Shown in pieces: positions 25,441 to 35,690 of a stretch of 64,000 nucleotides of DNA. Source of the DNA: Caprimulgus europaeus. Lineage: Eukaryota > Chordata > Aves > Caprimulgiformes > Caprimulgidae. A model generated the notes under the pieces. The model was not told the DNA's origin, ran no database searches, and worked only from the letters and a program-made list of their open reading frames with translations. The stretch's first letter is position 1; each line of letters begins with the position of its first letter. A program made the position numbers and the translations under genes. Where the stretch lies: positions 48,781,037 to 48,845,036 of the forward strand of contig OU015525.1 in the NCBI GenBank assembly GCA_907165065.1, given 5' to 3'.

Positions 25441-27624
25441 TCTAAAAACTTCACAGAGTCAGATGAGAGGAGGCATCATTTCCCCTGCTCACTCTGCCTG
25501 GTGTGACACTGGAGCTGTCAAGGGAGTACCTACTGAAGCATTCATCAGAGGTGGGGAGGATAAGGTGTTTTGAGGAGCCTATCGGCATTTATTGTGAAAT
25601 AGGTGGGATGGCTCAGCAGCCCAACTGTGTGATGCCTGGGAGAAAGCTGGGAACCACATAGCTTTGGGCTTAGCACACCTGAAGGAGAAATTAGGTGGGA
25701 AACTGTCTGTGGCTCTAGCCTAGGAAAACTGTGTGGCCAAGTAACCGGTCTTACCAGAGGTTTAAGCCAGTACTTAGGTAATCCTGTAATCCTTCCCTAG
25801 CCACCGTGAGGGATCGTTCTGCCCTCACACACCCAAATAGCATGAGCATCATGTTGTCCTCATGCCTGAGGGGAAACTCCCTTTTCCTAAGCAGACTAGT
25901 TCACACCAGGGTTTTCTCTCTGCACTGGTAAAACTATAAGACCTGCTCAGGTGCAACAGGATAGATAGAAGCCCAGCTAGAACAAATCATCCTGTCAGGT
26001 GAGACTATAATAGATGGGAGCTTCAGCTTTCTTTCTTTTTTTACATCTTCCTGCTGCCTTTTGGGCTTGATTTTTGAGAAGGAGGGGAACGAAAGGATGG
26101 CTTAGTGGGTTTAGTGGGTATCTTGGAAGTATGCTGGGAAGTAAGACCCAGCCTTTCAAAAAATGTCTAGGAAAGCAATTCCTGACAACACTGAGAACAT
26201 CGCTAATGCTAAATGTTCCTTTAATTCTAATATTGTGACAGTTGCCAATCTTGCAAATTAAAGATTTATTGCCTGAGAGTACTCAGATCACAACCTAACA
26301 CAGGTTTAGCTGCTTTGTTCCATCCTGTTTGGAGTCATTCCAGAGGCTAAGCCCCTGTATTAGAGACATCACCAATGCAAAGACTGAATGATCGATCAAA
26401 AAAATGCAGATTATAAATTCTCCTATGCAGTCTTCCATAAAGGGGATCTAGAGAAGCAGCTATTTTTTCCTGTTTATTTTTGGCAGACCGCTTTAAGTCA
26501 AAGATTCAATGAGACTGTTTTGTAACAATCCGTGTCCCTTATTTAAGGAGGTAAATTTTGTTAAAATAAATATTTTTCAAGTGAACAAGGAAATGACATA
26601 CCTGAGACAAGACACAGAAATAAAATGTTCTGCACAATTCATCAGGATAGATCAAAGATAGCAAAGGGAAAAGGTGTTTCTAACTTCAGAAACTCCAGAA
26701 TAAATAGACTGTTACTGATGCAAACTCCCTCAAGAAAACAAATAGGATGCACTTTTGCTCTGTTTTGAAATTAATTCTAAGTCCAAGGAATGGAATACAT
26801 AATATGTGTAATAATTTCAATGTGAATCCCAAGGCTATTAAACATTAAATCTGGGCTGAGATCTTGCATTATAAAAATTATTGAGAGCATGTCATTAACA
26901 TACATCATTCAGCTACTTACTGTATTTGAAGAGGCTAGGTTTATACAAATACATCAGAGTAATACTTTGCATTCCAGGGCGTGACCAAATAATCAAATTA
27001 CAAAGAACGAAGTGGTTAGGGCTTGAGATAGCATGGTAAACACTACAGCTCAGAGGATTCTCTGTTGTGGATCAGATCTTGCTCTCTGTAGACCACCTGC
27101 AAAATAAAGGAATAAATAGGTGTGACACCAGGGATGTCTTTTTCAAACTATGTAGATATCATCCAAAACTTTAACACAAAGAGCAAACCCATCAATGTAG
27201 CAGGAAAGAAAACAAGCCAGATCAGGTGCTGCTCCACTTGCTCAGTTTCCCTCTCAGCCACTCAGTTTAAAGTGTGTCTGAGTATTGATCATAACATTTT
27301 CCTCATCACAAATCTCTCTCTCCTTGTCCGTAAAGAGTATTCACCCTGTTGTCCTAGTTAACTTTTTAGGTTTTTAGGAGTTTTTCCCACTCTAACATAT
27401 GTTGTTTTCTAGATACAGCAACAAGGGAAAAGTGTGTTTAAATCTGGATTAATCTTCGGAGAAGCAAACTTTTTTAATTAACTCAGGGAAGAAATTTGTA
27501 AGAAACAAGTTCTCTGCTAGAAAACAGACCTGTCACCACTGATCATTTTTACCATATTACATCTCATCATGAAGGTGGGCAGGTTTGTGACTCCATTTGA
27601 CATGAGCAGGTAGCCAAAATTCTA
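25441..27624. other. unique sequence, no gene recognised
   Basis: AT-leaning single-copy sequence. No exon-like open stretch, recent repeat or RNA gene was recognised. Confidence 0.45.
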
Positions 27625-27965
27625 TATTATTCCAGCTAGGAGGGGAAATTGTTGATGGAGATGGTACATTGGATGAAAATCCATTTATTTACAGAAATGT
27701 ACCAGATCCTGCTTTCTTGAAATGAGAAGGATCCAGAGACAGGCAGGCTTCTTGCTTAAAGATGCTTTGCAGCTATCTGTGAAAAGAAGTGTACTTTCTG
27801 CTGCTCTCAAGTTTGTGTCATCTTCTCTCTCTTACCCCCACCCTCATGTTTTTCCCAAAATACCAAGAAATACCTTTCTTTTCTGTCACCTTTTCTCTCT
27901 GGTAGGTGAAAACACATGTTTATCTACCTCTTACAGTTATCTTAAAGGCTGATAGCTAAACATAC
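27625..27965 (-). repeat. left LTR-like copy of the ancient element
   Basis: This would be the 3' LTR if the element reads on the minus strand. It shares three to four ordered blocks with 30955-31665. It carries an AATAAA on the minus strand close to its inner conserved block and seems to lack roughly 300 bases present in the other copy. Confidence 0.4.
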
Positions 27966-28739
27966 TGATCTGAAAGAGACAATCTGACATACCTCCTTCC
28001 TCTCAATTCAGTTCATTGAAATGTGCCATCTTATTCAGTCAAAGTTAAGGTAAAGTTTTCCCACATTTTAACAAAATAAAATTAAAGAAAGCTTAAGCCT
28101 TCCCACATATATAAACTCCTCCTACTAAGCTAATTGTGTACCACCAGGCATTCCTAGTGTTTACAACAATTCTTTGGTTTATTTCCTTCCAGTTACCAAA
28201 CAGAAGGTTATCTCAAATGAACCCCTGAATTTCATGTACCTCGTATTTTCTCTGTAAGACCCCCGTATTCTCTTTCTAGGCCTATATTGTCCCCCCAGTG
28301 AAGCCACTCTCACCTTTTTCCAGTATAAAGAAATTCTCAACACTGGTAGACTACAAAAGAAGCAATCACTAGAACAGCATGATCCTTTTTTCTGATGCTA
28401 CAAACCATGAACCAACAAACACCTTCCTATGGCCACATGCATTATCAGGAGATGGGAACCTTCTAGAGTTGTTCTACAGGAGTCAACAACAGTTAGGGAA
28501 AGGCAAAGTCCCAGTAGAAGTTGATAGTGCCAATTTCAACAGTCTTGCTTGACACACAATTGGCTTGAAAGCAACATTGGGGATACTGAGGAGCAGGTGT
28601 GGTTCAGGAACTGAAGAAACGGTCACCACCCAGCAGAGACATTTCTAAACCAGAAAGTATTAAGTGATTCTTCTAGTGAAGGTTATAGATTTTTTTGATA
28701 CAGATTTCTATTCTCATCAAACTTATGGAGCAGTTCTGG

Positions 28740-30900
28740 TGCTATTTGTAAGCCCACAAATGAACAGAAGCAGTCACACAAAATGTCTGCTTCTGGAAGA
28801 ATATGAGGCATAGGCCACTTCTACAGTCAATTTTCTTGTGTCTTAGGTCTAATTCAAATTTTGCAAGCAAACCTTTTTCTTTATTTATTGATAGTATCTC
28901 CTGCTCAGCAGTAAACAACAGGGACTTGGTCCAGGAGCAAACTTGCAAGAACTTTGGTAGGTATAGTTTCACCAAGACTTTTGGGTCACAAAACAGATTT
29001 CTGCCACATCCAGCTTTCCTTTGTAGAAAATGTAGCAAAGTTTGTTGTTATTGTAATGGTTTTATGCCTGGAAATAGGACAGCTTATTTGCTGCAAGCCA
29101 GTTGGAAGATAATTTGTTTCATTTGTTTCAGCTAGCCCATATCTTCAAAAGGAACTTCCAAAGATCATATTTGCAATATACCTTTCCCATTTTTACTAGA
29201 TATGATAAACTCTAACTCACTTATTAGTTTATCTGTTACCTCAGTAACTCAAACTTCTTGTTCAAAGTACAGAGGTCCTGATTTCAAAATCTATTTTTCC
29301 AGTTTTTGACTGCATTCACATTCCCCAGACGTTCTCTCTATTTGAAATCAATTAGGAGATCCATTTTGGATTTCCCAAATCCTGAGTCTTTTTGGCTTGT
29401 CTACTCTAATAAATGTAAGGTTTGAGATGACATCTACAATTCCTTCACATTTCACTGATTCTATTACACATTCAACCACCAATATTCCCATTATTGATGC
29501 TAGTTGTCTAGCTTGAAATAAAAATGGCATACTGGTCCTTCTACACGTACCTGTATTTTGCTTCTTCAGTTTGATGTCATTCCATTTCCTGTGCTCAAAG
29601 AGAAGTTCTGTAGGAAGTAACAATGGTCTGCCCAGGGCAGCCTTATGTTCATAATCATCCTTCTTTTCACAGAGCCAGTTTTCAAATGAAGTTCACATTA
29701 TTCTCAATTTCAATTTAATGGGCCAAATTCTTCATTTTTATTATTTTTCAATAACATTGTGAGGCAGATCTGTATCCTTTTTCCCTGATATAGAACTGCA
29801 CTTAGAGAATTTGTACACTGTCTTTCATCCCTGTCACCAGAAACTGCTTCCTCCTTTGGTCCACAGCTGCAAGGAGAGAATCACAATTTCCATGGTAAAC
29901 TCCAGAGACTGCCTGGAGTGTCTTTGGCTGCCATTCACTGACCTTAGTGTGAAAGCCTAAGTCCAGTTGAGCACGTTTGTATTGATCCCTTGCCAGTTTA
30001 TCCTGAAAGCCCTCACTGACATCTGCACATGCCAGAAACACAAGTTTCTGCAGCTTCTCTTGCAGTCAGGTAAGATTTTCTCTTTCCTTTTCCTTTTTCT
30101 TCTGTCTTTTACTTGTACCTGGATCAACTCAGATCTGTGAATGGTTCTAATCAAGGGGCAAATGTTTGCACGAAGCCTCTTTTTGGGAAATCAGAGCTGT
30201 GGCACTCTCCAGACATGGCTATTCAAGCTTGCTGCTAGAACTCCTCCTCCCTCTCCATCTTCACCAGCTTTCATTCAGACCATGGTGGTATATTTAGCAA
30301 AGTAAATCTCAAATGGAGTTTTCCCTAAAAGATATTAGTAATTTGCATTATTTGACCTAGAAAAGTCCAGCATCTTCCATGGGACTCTGTGACTTTGCCA
30401 AGCAAAGTAGATGAACTGCAGTAAATGTTTTTGCCTAAGCTCTCCAATTGGCCCAGCTGAACATCCAGATGGCTGGCCACCATGATGGGTCTGTGACCAG
30501 ACATTTCTTCCTGGAGCTGAAATTTAGCCAGCGAGTCCTTGTTCCTCTTCATCCCTGCTAGTGGGTTCCCAGCTGGTGTCTCCCTGCCTTGAAGCACCTA
30601 CGGCAGTATCGTTGCCATTTACCTTTTTAGGCTTACCAATTTCAGACTGGAAGTTTTACAGCTGGCCTTCTCAGTCTGTTAGGACGTTTTGTAGTTATTT
30701 CTCCAACAAAGGGTTCACCTCTGCTTGCAAATCACTTCAGCCATTTCTGGGAAACCTCCACATGCCGCTGTAATTCCTTTTGTAAAGTTTCCAACTCTTG
30801 TTTTAGTGCCTTCTGGTCTTGCTTTAATTCCTTTTGGCTGGTTTTGTTTTCTGAGAGCAGATTTGTTCTTGGTTCAAGAAGAATACCAGCTCATAATTTC
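28740..30900 (-). pseudogene. broken coding remains, gag-like by position
   Basis: Several minus-strand stretches are open and protein-like but lie in different frames, separated by stops. The stretch at 30722-30842 encodes a charged heptad pattern (KELKQDQKALKQELETL) typical of a coiled coil. Others are 30325-30600, 29802-30065 (about 88 open codons, rich in K, Q, D and L), 29348-29690 and 28742-29038. They lie just inside the putative 5' LTR, where a retroviral gag would be. No zinc knuckle, protease or reverse-transcriptase motif was found, so gag is a guess from position and the coiled coil. An old retrocopy of a host coiled-coil gene is the main alternative. The region is certainly not a working gene. 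Confidence 0.35.
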
Positions 30901-30954
30901 TCTATTTAAATGGTTCCCAGTGTTGACACTGGGCTTTTATCTTGTGACCTGATC

Positions 30955-31665
30955 AGGTTATACCAATTAGAAGGAGAAATTGATGGGGGAGACACTTCTG
31001 ATACAATTCCATTAATTTATAATAAGGTATGAAGTTCTGCTTTCTTAAGGGAAGTGTTAATCATGCACAGATTTCTTGCCCATAGCTCTTTCTGCTAGAA
31101 ACCTGCCCAAAAAATCTCTGCATTATCCTTCCCTTGGGGCCTGTGGGAAGGTCGCTGATCTGCACACTGAAGGCAGGAACACCTTAAGGAGACACTTGCC
31201 CTAGTCACAGACAGAAGTAGGCATGCCAAGCCAAAAAGTTGCAGGCAGAACAAAAGGGAAATGCTCTGACACCAGCGGTCACCAAAAAAAGGCTTAAATA
31301 CGACAGAGTAGGCAACTATGTGACAGGGTTAGAGGTAAAGCACATTCTGCTTTTCATGACTGTTTTAAGATCTTCTCCAAATGTTAGGCTATTTTGGGCC
31401 CCCCACACATACAACAGCAGCCAAGGGAGAGGCTTTTTCCTTCAGATAAAGCCATAGAAATGCTGACAGGACTACACAGATTTGTTCAGACTGCTGCATC
31501 TTCTTTCTCCTTGTACACCACTTATTCTGCATAGCTCTACATCAACAAATCCTCTCTATTTAGAGAGTTGACACTCCTAAGACTTTATATGTCCTATATT
31601 TAGACAGAGATATGCACTAACCTCCTCTTATAGCTATCTTAAGTGAAGAACAACAGTTAAATCTA
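30955..31665 (-). repeat. right LTR-like copy of the ancient element
   Basis: This is the longer of the two LTR-like copies and would be the 5' LTR on the minus strand. Its left edge (minus strand) reads CTAATTGGTATAACC; the TGGTAT could be a decayed leucine-tRNA primer site, but this is weak. A younger LTR begins only about 140 bases to the right. Confidence 0.4.
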
Positions 31666-31804
31666 AGCTTGGTACCTATCACCACCTAGATACACTGTTT
31701 CAGCCGCTAGTCAGCAAGATATCTGACAACTGCTGAAAGAATCAAGGAATCAAGATTGTTGGCCTAAAGACTTTACAAGTTAACAGATTGAAACAAATTA
31801 CAAT

Positions 31805-32760
31805 TGTGGTGGTTTGACCCACAGTGGGACCATGAGGTCCTGCACTCACCCTTCCCACCTGGTGAGATAGGATGGGAGACACAATAAAGGGGCCATGGAT
31901 TAGCAACGAAGGACAGGGAGGGCTCACTCACCAGTTATGGTCATGGGCAAAACAGACTCAACTTGGGGAACAAAAATCAATTTAATTCGTTGCAAATCAT
32001 CTGAGTAGACATAACAACCACATCTCACAGCACCTTCCCCCCACCCCTCCCTTCTTCCCGGGCTCAAATCACTTTGCTCTTGATTTCTCTACCTTCCCTG
32101 CGCAGCAGCACAGGGGACAGGGAATGGGGTTACAGTCAGTTCGCCTCTGCTGCTCTTCCCAGCATGAAAGTCCAGGAACAAGATGTTCCAGAGCAAGCTT
32201 CCCTTGGATTCATGGACCTCTTTGGGCTCAGCTCCCAGCTCCAGCATGGGGACATCCATAGGGCTGCAGACTCACCCCCCATTCTAGGGGTCCACCCCTG
32301 CTCTGGCAGCGAGTGACTGTTGGGGTCCTAATTCCATCACACTTACTCAACTTCTCTGCTCCAGCCTGGAGTCCTCCATGGCCTACACATGGGTCTGTGC
32401 TCCACCATGGAATCTCCATGGGCTGCAGGGGACTTTGTCTTCTCCTACTCCAGTGGTTTAACTGGGTGTGGGTCTCTGTCTTTTCCTCTGGAAAAGCTCT
32501 CTCTGTGCCTGTCTGTCCTTTGTTCAGGCTGATGGTTGTCTTTTGTTAGGCCAACAGCCTCTCCTCCAGGTACAACACCTAATTCGTTTCAGGACAGCCC
32601 TTTTCCTCACAAATATGGATTTGCAGAGGTGTTTCTCTAGTGCTTATTGGCCCAGCCTGGGCTGGGGGGTCTCTGCCTTGGAGTAAGAGGAGCTTTCTGC
32701 TTTCACAAGGTGGCCCTTCCCCTACTACCAAAGAAACACCCCTTCCCCCAACCCAACCCG
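31805..32760 (-). mobile_element. solo LTR of an avian endogenous retrovirus
   Basis: The element starts TGTGGTGGTTTGACC and ends in CCCAACCCAACCCG. It is flanked by ACAAT at both 31800-31804 and 32761-32765, a 5-base target-site duplication as made by ERVL-type integrases. The last bases read CG instead of the usual CA, probably a later substitution. It shares ordered segments with the LTR at 52020: CACTCACCAGTTA followed by TGGGCAAAACAGA, CCCCCCACCCCTCCC, and GACAGGGAATGGGG. On the minus strand ATTAAA (31981-31986) lies where the relative has AATAAA, so I take the minus strand as sense. No internal viral genes are attached, so it is a solo LTR produced by LTR-LTR recombination. Confidence 0.85.
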
Positions 32761-32765
32761 ACAAT

Positions 32766-33584
32766 CAATGTTGAGAAGCAAGAAGGCTTGAAATACAAGT
32801 GGTGAGAAGATCAGGATGGCACTGCCATAGGTTTTAAGGCAGGACATGGAGGAAGGAGGTAGGAAAAGCTAGTTCTAATGGCATGAAAGAAGACAGAGAA
32901 CAGAGTGGAAGAAGGGGTCACAGGGAGCACTGTGAGCAGCAGAATCAGAGCAATGAAGGATCAATGAAGGAAAGAGGATGAAAGGAGTGCAAAGATGAGA
33001 TTGTGCATGTTCCCCTAAGGAACAATGAAGACAACTGAAGTTGATACACCACTGTCTTCTGATTGCTAAACACAGTTAAGCATTGGTGCCTGTCCTGTAC
33101 AAGGACAACTTCAGATGAAGAGCACTGTTAATTCTAAGTCTTGCTAAATTCCTCACCCTTGGGAGAGGAAAACCAAAAGGGCAGTACTGGTAGGGCATGC
33201 AGAGGACTTTAAAGAACTGTGGTGAGAAGCAAATTTTTATAGCAGAAGTCCTCTGCAGGAGATCACTGGCTCAGTCACTCATGTAACTCCGGTTTTAATG
33301 CACCTGCTGGGCTCAGCTATGGCAGTTTTCTCCAGGGAGAGAAACCACCTTAGTTTAATAGATCCTCAGTAATGTTGAGATTTTTCTTTTTTTTTCAAAA
33401 CACGGGTCCTGAGTTCCAACTAACAAAAAGACTAAAACACTGTGAAATGGCCCAGGTTGGAGACAAGGTGGTTTATGTGATTAAATGCAGGTGAGAAAAA
33501 AGGGACATCTGGAGCAGTACTTGGACTCACTGTAAAAAGAAGGGACGAGGAAGAAGATAGGACATATCACTAAGATTAATGAAA
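32766..33584. other. unique sequence, no gene
   Basis: Purine-rich unique sequence follows the LTR, with many GAAGGA and GGATGAA-like words between 32830 and 33000. No open frame of interest or recognisable repeat was seen. Confidence 0.45.
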
Positions 33585-33690
33585 TCTAAGGCCTGAAGAA
33601 ACAGTTGTAATCCTGTCTAGTGATCTGTCTCTTGACCCAAGCCATAGGGCTGCACACAGTGATCCCCGAACAGCACTTTTTTGAGACTGC
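33585..33690 (-). mobile_element. very old CR1 3' end relic, reverse
   Basis: AAGGCCTGAAGAAACAGTTG, then TCTAGTGATCTGTCTCTTGA and CAAGCCATAGGGCTGCACAC follow the order of the reverse complement of ancient amniote CR1 tails. In those, AAGGCCAGAAGGGACCATTG precedes TCTAGTCTGACCTCCTG, CAGGCCATAGAACT and CAGTGATTCC. It is strongly diverged and truncated; this class predates the main avian CR1 bursts. Confidence 0.6.
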
Positions 33691-35439
33691 ACCATGTACC
33701 TGGGAAGATGACTTTCCCTCCTACCCTTCTGATGTCCAGCCTTAGATATTCATAGCACCAACAGGGACACCTGCAGCCCCAGTAATCTCAGTGGAACATC
33801 AGGCATGCATCCCCTACACCCAGCCTGAACTTTCTCCTAATGCCTCACTTCTTTCCCTGCCCTGTGTTTTGCACTGTCCTTTCCACTTCCCACCAGCCTC
33901 AGAAATAGCTTTTGCTCCTTACCTTTCTCATACTGTGGCCCTTTATAAGTGCTGGTGGTCCCCTGCAATCTCTTGGAAACCCCTCTTTTCCTTGCCTGTC
34001 TCAATTCCTGAATCCCCCCAAGGGCAGAATGTGAAGTACACGTGCTGTGGCTCAGCCAGCAATTCCAGTGCCTGTGACTTGGGTTTCTTCCAGATGTACC
34101 TGTTTTGTCATGAGTAGACAGTTTTCATGCTTTTCTGATTCACCAGGTTCAGCCATTAGCTAGGCATTGGGATACAGCTCTGGACACGTCCTTGTGGAGT
34201 TCCTTACATCACCATGAGATGAACATAGGGCTTTAGTTTTCTTTTGTCTGCTAAAATTTTTAGTTTCAAGAGAGGGTGGATTGCTGTTGAAGAGGCTGTG
34301 AAAAACATCTTCCTCTCCTGTTGAGGGGCCATATGTTGCAGGGACCATACCACTCCCCACTGTGAATTACTTCACTGTATTTCTGTCATCTTCCATAACT
34401 GATACAAAGGAAGGCACTGTCCATACCTGAGAACATTGCAGTTTTGATCAGACACAAATACTGGCTGAAGGCTGATGCAGATAGGTCCAGTGGGGAGCAC
34501 CAGTAAAAGGTGCTGGGGAAGAGGTGAGTATAATAAATGATATAAATAAGGAGCAGGATGCAAAACAATTCTTTGGTAATATAAGACGTTGGAATAGAAA
34601 TGGTATGTCTGTGTCCAAGAACAAAGGGTTACATGGTACTGAAAGATGAGAAATAAGATCTTTATATAGCATGAGAAAAGGAAGTAGGTAAATGGTCTGA
34701 AAGGTTTAGTGATGTGGGCAGCAAAGTGGTAGCAGGATTGTCTGCCTATTTGGAAATGAATTAGCCATAAGGAAGAAAACAAAGGTAAGACCCATAATAG
34801 TACATAAAGGATGGGGACATAAAAAGGGAGAAATGAAAAAAGAGCAATGCATGTGTATACAGAGGGGATTTAGTGAATATCTTTCGTTAGAGAGTTTATT
34901 AGCAGGGTATCAGAAAATTGTACAGACCTAAAGTTACTTATACAAGAACATTTACAATATAAATGTAATTTTCAGCTCTAGGTTTCATTATCCTGTGGGT
35001 AATAGCTCAAGGAATGTAAGCTGGGTTTTAATTCTGTCTAGCATGCAAAAGTAAATGACAATTTGCAGTGTTTGGTGCAACGGAAAGTATGCTGTTCAGA
35101 CGCCTGTATAAATTTAAGTTTTATTGGCAGCCATAGCATAAACAAGGTGCCCTACCTGTTATCTCTTCATAGAGGATTCTTGTTGCATTCAGCCTGAGTG
35201 TTGCAAAAAAAATAAAGTCATTACACCTTCTGGATATTTTTCTATACTTTGGGGTTTTCACCAAGATTCAGAACCATTTTCAGAGAGTGCATGCCCTAAG
35301 ACCCTCTCTGTCACTTACAGAATGCTGCAAATTGACTCTATCAGTTTACCCGCTGCTGTAAATTGGCTCTGAGCACACATAATGTGTCAGGTTTGCCTAC
35401 TCACTTTCAGTTTTCACCCGCCTCTACTGGGCATATCTA
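33691..35439. other. unique sequence, no gene
   Basis: No gene or repeat was recognised. A minus-strand open frame of 136 codons at 34372-34782 is hydrophobic and tyrosine-rich, as expected of chance translation of AT-rich purine sequence, and overlaps two other open frames on the same strand. Confidence 0.45.
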
Positions 35440-35690
35440 GGAGTAATGGGATGAAATTGAGCAAAGGAAAATTTAGACTGAATATCAGTAAAATTTTCCT
35501 AACAGTGAGATCTATTAGAATGTGGAATAGTCCCCCAGGAAAAGTGATGGAAACCCCATTGCTAGAATCATTAAAAATAGACTAGAAAAAAACACAGTAA
35601 AAATACAGCAGAAAATAATCTGCATTGTCAGGGGATGGACAAGATGATTCCCTAAGTTCTCTCAGGCTCTAATTTCTAGGATTTTAGGAG
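35440..35690 (+). mobile_element. old CR1 3' end, ancient subfamily
   Basis: The sequence follows an ancient CR1 tail. ATTGAGCAAAGGAAAATTTA leads to ATTTTCCTAACAGTGAGATC, then GTGGAATAGTCCCCCAGGAA, GTGATGGAAACCCC and AGGGGATGGACAAGATGATT. It ends CTCTAATTTCTAGGATTTTA near 35685. CR1 elements of this class are shared across birds, crocodiles and turtles, so the copy is older than those ending in ATTCTATG repeats. It carries only the 3' end. Confidence 0.85.

Larger units (their letters stand above)
27625..31665 (-). mobile_element. ancient ERV-like element with two diverged LTRs
   Basis: Two segments, 27625-27965 and about 30955-31665, share several blocks in the same order. Both contain a GGAGGGGAAATTG/GAAGGAGAAATTG block and CTGCTTTCTTGAAAT/CTGCTTTCTTAAGGG. 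Both also have a CTGCTG...CATCTTCT(CTCTCTT/TTCTCCTT) block, and near the far end TACCTCTTACAGTTATCTTAA/CTCCTCTTATAGCTATCTTAA. The left copy is shorter, as if it has internal deletions. The 3 kb between them holds broken minus-strand coding remains. An AATAAA on the minus strand in the left copy (about 27685) fits a minus-strand sense. I infer a very old endogenous retrovirus or similar LTR element. The family was not identified; divergence between the copies is large and the boundaries are approximate. Confidence 0.42.

Noticed and set aside
32074..32686. Plus-strand open frames within 31805-32760
   Set aside because: Chance frames antisense to the solo LTR.
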